NCBI RefSeq assembly: GCF_029407905.1
Contig: NC_073627.1
Span: 143,481,697-143,545,696, forward strand
Direction of reading: 5' to 3'
DNA: 64,000 nucleotides
DNA from: Bubalus kerabau
Taxonomy: Eukaryota > Chordata > Mammalia > Artiodactyla > Bovidae
Shown here: piece after piece, positions 55,338 to 64,000 of the stretch
How positions within the stretch are numbered: the stretch's first letter is position 1
Layout: the number at the start of each line of letters is the position of its first letter
Made by a program: the position numbers and the translations under genes
Notes under the pieces: model-generated
What the model was told of the DNA's origin: nothing
Database searches by the model: none
The model's input: only the letters and a program-made list of their open reading frames with translations

Positions 55338-56600
55338 GATTGATTATGTTATCCTGCTTTCCCTGTTGTTTCCTTCTGGAACAGCTATTTTTGGCTATTA
55401 TACTTCCTTCCTTGTCTCCTGGTTTCTCTTTCCGTGTGCTTTTCTTTCTGGAAGACTCCTCAAATCCGTCTTCAAAACTCTATATTGTTTACTTTTTTAA
55501 AAATTCCACTGTCATGTTTTTCATTTCTAAGATCTTATTTTTTGCTCTATGAATGTTCCTTATTGATACTATCTTGTTCTTGTTTCATGGCTACAGCAGT
55601 TTTGTCTGTCTCTCAAGATATATTAATGAAAGATTTTTTTCCTCTGCATAAGCTCTATTTCCCCAAGTTGATATTTTCCTGTTTTATTTGGTCTCCATTT
55701 TCCATGTTAGAACCTTTCCATAAAAATCCAGTGGTCCTTCGATTGTTCAGAGGAGCTAACATCCTAAATGAAAGCTCAAGTGATGGGAGCTATTTACCAA
55801 TTTTGAACTTTACGGTAGGGTGATGGGGGCAGGGTCATTTCTTGTAAAGGTCTTTCCTCTTATCTGGTCAGTATTCCAGGGGAAAGTTTTTCAGTCTCTG
55901 AAAGATAAAGGCATCAGTGTCCTGAAAGCTGAGTGGGTAGTGTTAGCTTTTAGTGCTGAGCACTCAGATGACATGTCATTTAACTCCCCTGCTTTTTCAA
56001 TAGTACCAGCACACTCAACCATGCCTTGTATAGCCCCCAATCTAGCATCCTTGTTTTACTGCAGAATACAGATCTCCATACTTAGCTCAGAGTAGTAATG
56101 GCATAGCATGAGAGGATATACTTAGGGATAAAACTTATACTTAAGGATAAAACTGCTTCTCAAATTGCTTTCACCCCACCTTCCCTTATACCCCAACCCC
56201 TAGTTCCAGAGGTACCTGCTTCTGCCAGTTCCTGAGTCTGTTGGGAAACCTGCAGTGTAAACCTAGATTGCTCAGTTTCCCCACACTACTAGCTTAGGAT
56301 TCAGCCTTCTTAGGTTAACTCAGTTCCAAGTTTTCCATCTACTTTCCAGCTTCATAATTTTGTCCCTGTTCTGCCTTTCTGGCTCTGATTCTTTAAAAGA
56401 AAAATGCATTTGATTCTAGTTTCAGTGGAGTTCTAGAGGAGAAAAATGATTGCCATCACACCCCGGAAAACATTCAATATTTCTGCTTCTCAACTCAGTT
56501 ATCCCCAATCTTTATACCTTTCTTAACTTCCTCAGCCCATGTTCATGACTATAAGATAGATTAAATCAGATTTGCTTCAGAAATGCAGTTCTTTTTTAGT
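55338..56600. other. unassigned; contains the source arm of the inverted duplicate
   Basis: T-rich text at 55340-55760 looks like an old interspersed repeat in complement but was not identified. A 129-codon frame (55434-55823) has no recognisable domain. No gene is called. Confidence 0.35.
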
Positions 56601-56890
56601 TGTACTCTATTTGTAATATTTATTTTAATTTTTTAATTAGAGGGTAACTGCTTTACAATGTTGTGTTGGTTTTTGCCATACAACAATGTGAATCAGTCAT
56701 AATTATATGTATATCCCCTCCCTCTTAAGCCTCCCTCCCATCCCATCTCACCCTTCTAGGTTGTCACAGAGCACCAGGCTGGGCTCCTGTGTTATGTAGT
56801 AGCTTCCCACTAGTTATCTATTTTATACATGGTAGTATATATATATATATCATTGCTGCTTTCTCAATTCATCCCACTCTCTCCTTCCTC
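56601..56890 (-). mobile_element. L1 3'UTR fragment
   Basis: Plus strand reads as the complement of a ruminant L1 3'UTR ('gctttacaatgttgtgttgg', 'gagcaccaggctgggctcct'). It contains a short (TA)n at 56835-56851. Confidence 0.8.
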
Positions 56891-57632
56891 CACAGAGCTG
56901 CAGCTATAAAGGCAAGAGGTAGACTACAACACATTTCTGCAAGGACAACATTTTATCCTTAAACTTCAGCACACTGGATGGTCAAGAACAATTGGCTACA
57001 TACATTCTTTTTCTTCTGTGAGATTTGGCCTGCTCACATATAAATGGCATTTATAATGTTGGTATCATGCTCCCCTGCTTGGAGCCTGGAGGGGAGTATA
57101 TCAGCAGTAAGTGGTAGTCAGGGGTGTAGGACAGAGCAGGGGGACCAAGGCCCCCTTCCCACAGCAAGCTTCCAGGCTGAAGCAGGCCTGAACTGGATCA
57201 GGGAGAGGATTGATACTGCTCTGTCCAGCTTTGAGTTTTGATTTCTATGTGAGAATTCTCTTCTAAATCGTCTATGGTTGCAACTTCTCACCCAGGGCAG
57301 GGGTTTTTACTTGGGGCCATGAACCCACTGGGTCTATGGGTAAAAAAAATCTCTATTTCTACACTGAATGGGAAAAAAGAATGTTTATTTACTTACTAAA
57401 CTAACTGGAATTTAGCATTTCATTTAGTATAAAATGCTAGCACCAAACCCCAGGAGGATTATTGGTATCTGTGACTGTGTCACAAGTAGAAATCACAGAT
57501 ATTTATAATTTATATTAGGTTCTTTGCAGATGTCTCAGAATACAATTTACCTTCATCATGATGTCAAAATAATGGTGGTTAATACATGTGCCATCAGTTC
57601 TTGTAATTTAATGTGCCAGTAAAGCAGCATCA
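56891..57632. other. unassigned intergenic sequence
   Basis: No gene or clear repeat seen. Confidence 0.4.
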
Positions 57633-57937
57633 ATACCTGATAGCTCAGTTAGTAAAGAATCTGCCTGCAACGCAGGAGACCCTGGTTCGATTCCTGGGTT
57701 GGGAAGATCTGTTGGAAGGGATGGGCTACCCACTCCAGTATTCTTGGGCTTCCCTGGCGGCTCAGCTGGTAAAGAATCTGCCTGCAATGTGGAAGACCTG
57801 GGTTCAATCCCTGGGTTGGGAAGATCCCCTAGAGAAGGGAAAGGCCTACTCCAGTATTCTGGCCTGGAGAATTCCATCTACTGTATAGTCTATGGGGTCA
57901 CAAAGAGTTGGGCACAACTGAGAGACTTTCACTTTGA
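57633..57937 (+). mobile_element. Dimeric Bov-tA (Bov-tA3-like)
   Basis: Two tRNA-like units in tandem. The first (57633-57747) has a B-box 'ggttcgattcctgggttgg'. The second starts 'ggcttccctggcggctcagc' and continues into the Bov-A body. The join ('ccagtattcttgggcttccc') is as in the dimeric family. Confidence 0.88.
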
Positions 57938-57961
57938 TAATGTAAAATATCACAACATTTT

Positions 57962-58117
57962 TATTTAAAAAAAATTTATTTCTTTGAACTCATTTCATTC
58001 TTTTCATTCGTTTTTTTTGGCCATGTCATAAGGCTTGTAGGATTTTAGTTCCCTGACCAGGGACTGAACCCAGGCCCTAGCACAGAGTTCTAACCACTGG
58101 ACAGTCACGGAATTCCC
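57962..58117 (-). mobile_element. CHRL-type SINE with 11-bp target duplication
   Basis: Short minus-strand CHR-family SINE with an A/T-rich tail at the left. It is bounded by CACAACATTTT at 57951-57961 and 58118-58128. Confidence 0.9.
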
Positions 58118-58128
58118 CACAACATTTT

Positions 58129-58739
58129 AAATATCTTGGGAATAATCTTTCAATATCATTGGCTTCCTTAATAATCTTATCTATTTTATTTTATTCATTT
58201 AAAAACATTATTCCAAGGGGATCCTGAGTTTCAGAGGAGTCTATGACATAAAAAACTCTTGAGACCTTGATCCAGAGGAATATGAAGTCATGAGGCTGCT
58301 GAAGTGTGCACTGAGGGTGGGGAAATCTTTACCCCTACTCAGTAAATTCTAAAGGGCTGCAGGAGACAGAAGTCATCCAGCATGTCAGGTACACAGGTAA
58401 CCTGCTCATCACATGCAGTCTGACCAGGCGCTGTGATGGGCATTGGGATAGAAATCATAGGGGGAGAGGCCCTAGCTCAGATCCCAGGGTTGGGCATAGC
58501 TGCTGGGAGTCTCTGAATTGAGATGTACAGGACAGAGAGGAGTTGGGCAGGCTGATGCTGAGAACAGACAGAGTGGTGTTCCATGCAGAAAGTGGAGCTG
58601 AGTAAAGGGCTCGAGGAGAGAGAACAAGGCTTGACAGGAACAAAGCTTTCCTGTGCCTGATTGGGGGCTTTGGGGTGGAGAAAGGTGGGGAGGAGGCAGA
58701 ATGTGGATCTTCTTTGTTTATTAAGTTTGTTGTCAACCC
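58129..58739. other. unassigned intergenic sequence
   Basis: No gene seen. A minus-strand frame of 93 codons (58455-58736) is serine/proline-rich and without a recognisable domain. Confidence 0.4.
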
Positions 58740-58848
58740 CTACCAGAATATAGTCTGCTTAAGATCTGTCTTACTCTGCTTCCCCCAGGTCTAGAATTGC
58801 ACCCATGACACAGGCTCAATAAAAACAACTGAATTAGTGAGAGAACAA
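58740..58848 (+). mobile_element. L2 3' end
   Basis: 'ccagaatatagtctgcttaa' to 'gctcaataaaaacaactga' fits the L2 terminus (cacaggctcaataaa-type end). Confidence 0.55.
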
Positions 58849-59754
58849 CTGGGAGTCAGATCACAGAGGGCCTGAGAGGTCGTGTTAAGAAATTTTGGGA
58901 TTTCATCTAAGAGTAAATATATCTGTTTCTGAAATGACTGATCAAGAATAGATTTGTGACGAATTAAAGAGCATTAATTTTACTCCTAAAATTACACTGG
59001 AACTCATAAAACTCCCTTTGAAGAGATGTTTATCCAGCTCTTGAGTTCTACCCTGCTTTACAGCAATGGGAAGATGTACCAGAAAACTGAAATTGAAAAA
59101 TTTTCAGAAAGTCAAAATCCTAAAGACAGTGAAGGACTCTATAAAAATGTATGCCAAAGGCCATGAAATGTGGTTCCTGAACTGTCAGCCTGAGAGGTCA
59201 CAAGTCAAAGGTCCTTAGAACTAAATTCCCACTCTATGGAAATTTAAGAAATATAAATTCTCAAATAAACCTGATAAATAAATGCAGATGAAAAATTAGA
59301 ACTGGATAGTTATTCCTAAGTTTTGCACTTGAAAATTTATCTTACTGCATATTTTCAAGTTGAAGCAAGGATTTGTGCCTATTTCCTATTTTCAGCTATG
59401 AAAACATCTTACTGTCTAGATCTGGAAAGAAAAGATATTATTTTAAGGCTTGCAAAATATGCTTTGTTGGCGATTCATTCCTATCCTGTGGACTTTTGGA
59501 TATATACGCTGGAAATCCTTGTAAAGAGGCATCATAGTATATAAACATAAAGGTTGGTTTCCACTTAAATAACCCCAGTACCCACCATCATTTTTATTGT
59601 CATGTAGATCTGAAATCCCAGTTGGAGCTTTTCTTCCTTTTAACTACTTCATCCAGTCACCCCTTAATAAATGGAGGGTCTGCATTTACAAGGATTCCAT
59701 TCTAGTTTTCAGGCCCTCATTTTTCTCTCAAAAGATTTATTTCTCTTTTATGGT
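58849..59754. other. unassigned intergenic sequence
   Basis: AT-rich. No gene or clear repeat seen. Confidence 0.4.
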
Positions 59755-61213
59755 TCTGGTTCAAGATGATGGAGTAGAAAGACATACACTCATCTTCTGT
59801 GAGACCAACCAAAATTGCAACTAGCTGTTGAACAACTATCAATAGAAAGACACTGGAATCCACCCCCCCCCCCCCAAAAAAAAAAAAAAATACACCACGT
59901 CTAAAGACAAAGAAGCGGCAATAAGATGATGGAGGGGTGCAACCAAATAAAATCAAATCCCATACCTGGCGGGTGGGCAACCCACAAACTGGAGAGCAAT
60001 AATAGCAAAGAAGTTCTCCCACTGTTGTGAAGGTTCTGAGCCCCGTGTCAGGCTTCCCAGCTTGGGAATCTGGCAGAGAAACTGAGAATCCCTAGGGAAT
60101 CTAACCTTGAGGGCCAGTGGGATTTGATTATAGGACTTCCACAGGACTGGGTAACACAGAGACTCCAGTCTTGGAGGGTACGAACAAAATCTTGTCCGCA
60201 CCAAGACCCAGGGGAAAGAAGCAGTGACCCCACAGGAGACTGAACCAGACCTGCCTGCTAGAGTTGGAGGGTCTCCTGTGGAGGTGTGGGTCAACAGTGG
60301 CTCACCTTGGGGACAGGGGCACTGGTAGCAGCAGTCCTGGAAGGTGCCCCTTGGCATGAGGTCATCAATAACCCTATCATAGAGCCCACATATGCTAGGG
60401 CTGGGTCGCCTCAGGCTAAACAACTAACAAGGAGAGAGTGCAAACCCACCCATCAGCAGATAATTGGGTTAAAGCTTTACTGAGCATGTCCCTGCCTACT
60501 AGAGCAAGACCCAGTACTCACCTCCAGTCCCTCCCCCATCAGGAAGCTTACACAAGCTTCACAAGCTTCTTAGCCTCATCCACCAAAGGGCAGACAGAAG
60601 AAACGGCTAGAACCAAAACCACATTAAAGAAAGTTAATCAGGATGAAAAAGCAGAAGGTTATGTCCCAGATAAAGTGACAAGAAAAACAACTAAATGCAG
60701 TGGAGATAGGCAAGCTTCCAGAAAAAGAATTCAGAATGATGATAGTGAAGTTGATCCAGGATCTTGGAAACAGAATGAAGAAGATGCAAGAAATGTTTAC
60801 CAAAGACCTAGAAGAACTAAAGAACAAGGAGAGATGAAATGATTATACTAGAAGTAATCAACAGCAGAATAACTGAGGCAGAAGAATGGATAAATAGCCT
60901 GGAGGACAAAATGGTGGAAATCACTGCTACAGAAGAGACTATAGAAAAAAAGAATGAAATAAAATGAAGACTGTGTAAGACCCCTCTGGGACAACATTAA
61001 ACTCACCAACATTAGCATTATAGAGGGTCCCAGAAGGAGAAAAAAGCACCTGAGAAAATATTTGAAGAAATAATAGCTGAAAATCCTAATATGGGAAAGG
61101 AAATAGTCAACCAAGTCCCTGTTGCTCTCTCCAAGCACAGAGAGTCCCAGGCAGGTTAAACCCTAAGAGGAACATGCTGAGATACACAGTAATCAAAAGG
61201 ACAAAAATTAATC
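59755..61213 (+). mobile_element. L1 copy D: 5'UTR and start of ORF1
   Basis: An L1 5'UTR begins at 'ttcaagatgatggagtagaa' (59763) and runs to about 60620. Long stretches fit the ruminant/cetartiodactyl L1 5'UTR ('caaaccacaaactggagagc'-type text, 'gagactgaaccagacctgcc'). ORF1 follows: 60438-60842 is partly open with a coiled-coil-like acidic/basic composition, then stops accumulate through 61213 ('gggtcccagaaggaga', 'atttgaagaaataatagctg'). BovB copy I replaces everything after 61213, so ORF2 is absent. Confidence 0.85.
59863..59890 (+). repeat. C13-A15 homopolymer junction
   Basis: Thirteen C then about fifteen A, inside the L1 5'UTR where the consensus has a short C/A-rich phrase. Confidence 0.9.
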
Positions 61214-61960
61214 TACACCACCTTTATGGCAGAAAGCTAAGAGGAACGAAAGAGCCTCCCGATGAGGTCAAAGAGGAGAGTGAAAAAGCTGGCTTAAAAC
61301 TCAACATTCAAAAAACTAAGATCATGGCATCTGGTCCCATCACTTCATGGCAACAGATGGGGAAACAATGGAAACAGTGACAGACTTAATTTTCTTGGGC
61401 TCCAAAATCACTGCAGCCATGAAATTAAAAGATGCTTGCTCCTTGGAAGAAAAGCTATGACAAACCTAGATAGCATATTAAAAAACAGAGACATCACTTT
61501 GCCAACAGAGGTCCATCTAGTTAAAGCTATAGTTTTTCCAGTAGTCATGTATGGATGTGAGAGTTGGACCATAAAAAAGGCTGAGCGCCTAAGAATTGAT
61601 GCTTTTGAACTGTGGTGTTGGAGAAGACTCCTGAGAGTTCTTTGGACTGCAAGGAGGTCAAAGTAGTCAATCCTAAAGGAAACCAACCCTGAATATTCAT
61701 TGGAAGGACTGATGCTGAGGCTGAAGCTCCAATACTTTGGCCATCTGATGCGAAGAGCCGACTCACTGGAAAAGACCCTGATGCTGGTAAAGATTGAAGG
61801 CAGGAGGAGAAGGGGACGACAGAGAATGGGCTGGTTGGACGACATCACTGACTCAATGGACATGAGTTTGAGCAAGCTCTGGGAGACTGTGAAGGACAGG
61901 GAAGCCTGAGGTGCTGCAGTCCATGGGGTTGCAAAGAGTTGGACATGACTGACTGAACTA
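61214..61960 (+). mobile_element. BovB LINE copy I, 3' third
   Basis: Starts just after the YADD box ('ccacctttatggcagaaagc') and ends in an AACTAAACTGA tail. Like copy A it keeps CGA after 'ctgatg' near 61749, so the frame reads through FGHLMRRADSLEKTL (61700-61906 open). It therefore belongs to a different subfamily from copies B-G. Confidence 0.9.
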
Positions 61961-61961
61961 A

Positions 61962-62206
61962 ACTGATCAAGGTGCCAGGTACTGTTCTCAGCACTTTCCT
62001 TACATACACTTATTTAGTCCTCATAACCACTCCATGAAAAAGGTACTGTTATCATCTCTGTTTTACCAACGAAGAAGCTGGGGTACACAAAGGTTAAATA
62101 AGCTCCTTATTCACAGTTACTGACTAGAAGGTTCATGAGGCAAGGTTCAAACCCAAGCAGGCTGGCTACAGAGCTCAGACCTGTGGCCACTACAATATAC
62201 TGCCTG
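61962..62206 (+). repeat. MIR SINE, nearly full length
   Basis: Follows the MIR consensus through its length: 'gtgccaggtactgttctcag', 'ttagtcctcataaccactcc', 'tgttttaccaacgaagaagc', 'caaggttcaaacccaagcag'. Confidence 0.85.
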
Positions 62207-64000
62207 TTATTCTGTTGTGTGTGTATGTCTCTGGGTATGTGTGTCTGCAGAAACTCTGCAAAGCCTGCCTTATTTAAACAGTTTTCTTTGGTCACCCATT
62301 CAAGCACTGTGTATAGCAGAGGGGAGGCAGCAGCAAACAACAGGGATAAAGCTCAAAGAATATGTCTAGTTAAACAAATACGGGGTCAGTAAGGATGCTG
62401 ACCAGTTAGAAAGGGTACTAAACAAGTGAGCAGGTAGCCGCATCCAAACCAGGATGAGCAGGGAAACTTCCTAAAGGAAGTGACGTTTAAGCTAAAGCAG
62501 AAGGAGAAGCAGGAGTTAGCTAGGCAGGGTGTGTTGCGGGGGCCGTACAGAGGGGTGTCAGAGAAGGGGCCTAGCCCAAGGTCATGAGAATGGCCAGAGT
62601 ATGTCCTGCCAGTTTTCTACTAAAGCCTCACTACTCTTGGATATCACACCCCAAAGCTGGTCGGCCTGTAGCCCCGCTGGTAGAGAGGACGAGATGTGCC
62701 ACAGTAGCATACACCACCCTTTTCTTTCCCAGCTAGCTGCCCGGGCCAGGGTTTTAGAGGCGCAGTTTCATGTAGGCACATCCTAGAACTAAAGTTACTT
62801 CAGCAATGCCTGCAGCAAAGCTGGAGGAAATACCAGAAGACCAAAGCAAGTGTTTTAAACTGAATTTATGATGCAGAAAATATAATGTATTCTTTAGACA
62901 TTTGTACTACCATAAATTACACATTATGGGATAATTATTAATGGTTTGAAGAGAAACAGTATAAATGAAATACAGCCAATATTATGAAAATGTAAACCAT
63001 GTAAATCAAAAATAATTATTTCATTACTTAGAGGTCTTCTTAATATATATGTATGAAATTTCTTACACATACATACAATAAAAGCCCACGAAAACCATGA
63101 CTCTGAAGCTAATCACTGTACAAATATGAAAATAAATCTTTATCTTTAAGCTCAATTTTATATTCAGCAAGAGGGTTGTGTGGTTTGGGCCTTATGCAAA
63201 TCACATTTAGTATTAAATAATCAGATGTCACATATGTTATATAAAGCAGCAAGTGGAAAAAAATAAATTATGAAAATGCACGAGGCTAAAAGTTAACAGG
63301 GAAAAATGTCTCTATAGCCAGTGTTCTTTTCATGTCGAAACTAAAATAATATCCAGTGTGTCAGGATACATAAAAAAGAGTGTAGTGTAATTGTGATTTT
63401 AAAATCTCTACAAGGAATAATTGAGACAAGATGAGTAGAGTAGCAAATTAAGTTCAAGTTAAAAACACTAGCTTTTTGTTATTACCAAAAATAAACTCTT
63501 AAATTTGGGAACAGCTTCATAAAATCAAATGTTGGTAATAAACTTAGTTTCCTAGCAGGGCAGTGAAAGAGCTAGCAGTAGCTTTTCTTTAAATAGGATC
63601 GCTAACCAGAGCTGTAAGTCTAATTTGAAAGTTGTAAGTCTAATTTGAATTTTGTTGCAAAAATATTTATCCACATTAAGATAGTTAAAGATGTTTGCTT
63701 CATTTATCATAGGCACCTATGTAATCTAATCGGTTTGGGTTACTGCCCATATAGTCCAGAAGCAAAGACCAAGATAATACTTCTGTATCAAAGGTATATA
63801 CTATTATATACATATTGTAAGACAAATATAGACACTGGGGGAAAATAAATAAAGACAACACAGTAACATGTATACTAACACAATTTTGTGCAACTGCACC
63901 AAACTCCTAAACTTGAATACCATATATCAACACACAGGTCTGTTAGGTCTGTTCTAACCTGGGCTCCACAGATGCCGAGGCAAACAGCAGTGGTAAAACT
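62207..64000. other. unassigned; AT-rich after 62800
   Basis: 62290-62620 contains weak L2-complement phrases ('gaagtgacgtttaagctaaa', 'gcaggagttagctaggcagg'). From 62800 onward the DNA is AT-rich without recognisable repeat, RNA or gene. Confidence 0.4.

Noticed and set aside
57633..57800. tRNA-like A and B boxes (also at 13071, 17450, 49957-50160 and other SINE heads)
   Set aside because: These are tRNA-Glu-derived SINE heads fused to Bov-A or CHR bodies. They lack a foldable acceptor stem and are not tRNA genes.
1..64000. A previously undescribed multi-gene biological system
   Set aside because: Nothing resembling an operon, immune system or gene cluster is present. Nearly all open frames longer than 100 codons are BovB, L1 or their complements. 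The interest lies in retrotransposon structure and one CpG island.

Overview
The window is nuclear DNA of a bovid ruminant (cattle, sheep or a close relative). The evidence is the repeat content: many BovB (RTE) LINE copies, BovB-derived Bov-A2 and Bov-tA SINEs, cetartiodactyl CHR-type tRNA-Glu SINEs, ruminant L1 3' ends, LTRs of bovine type, and a background of ancient mammalian MIR, L2, MLT1 and L1M/HAL1 pieces. The species cannot be fixed from repeats alone. I find no intact host protein-coding gene, no RNA gene and no CRISPR. Family names come from recognising the sequence and were not checked against a repeat library.

Layout. 1-3.6 kb: mostly unassigned, with a MIR and a CHR SINE. 3.6-10.4 kb: an old plus-strand BovB (copy A) whose 5' end is fused to a fragment of PPP4R3A exon 1. 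Copy A is split by an LTR, the LTR by BovB pieces, and one of those (copy B) by a Bov-A2. 10.4-21.6 kb: one minus-strand L1 (5'UTR, ORF1 and ORF2 all recognisable) expanded to about 11 kb by more than ten later insertions, several with exact target-site duplications. 22-25 kb: old L1M/HAL1 sequence. 25.8-33 kb: a second old L1 (plus strand) carrying BovB copies D and E, SINEs, an LTR and a younger L1 3' end with an open ORF2 terminus. 33-38 kb: LTRs, SINEs and a 5'-inverted L1 with a short tandem repeat at the inversion joint. 38.1-38.8 kb: an isolated CpG island with candidate splice donors on both strands, the only good candidate for a host promoter. 39.5-43.9 kb: MIR, L1M and the best-preserved BovB (copy F, minus strand). 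43.9-50 kb: an MLT1-type LTR and a long, mostly unassigned stretch richer in GC. 50-59.7 kb: L2, BovB ends, CHR and Bov-tA SINEs, and an inverted duplication inside a BovB. 59.7-62.2 kb: an L1 5'UTR and ORF1 cut by BovB copy I, then a MIR. 62.2-64 kb: AT-rich and unassigned.

The parts do not form a pathway. They are layers of retrotransposition in which L1-type machinery moved L1s and CHR SINEs, and BovB machinery (from BovB parents with apurinic-like endonuclease and RT domains) moved BovB, Bov-tA and Bov-A2. The most notable structures are the PPP4R3A-BovB junction, two short-range copied segments (243 bp direct, about 117 bp inverted), the deep nest, a stop codon shared by most BovB copies, and the lone CpG island.
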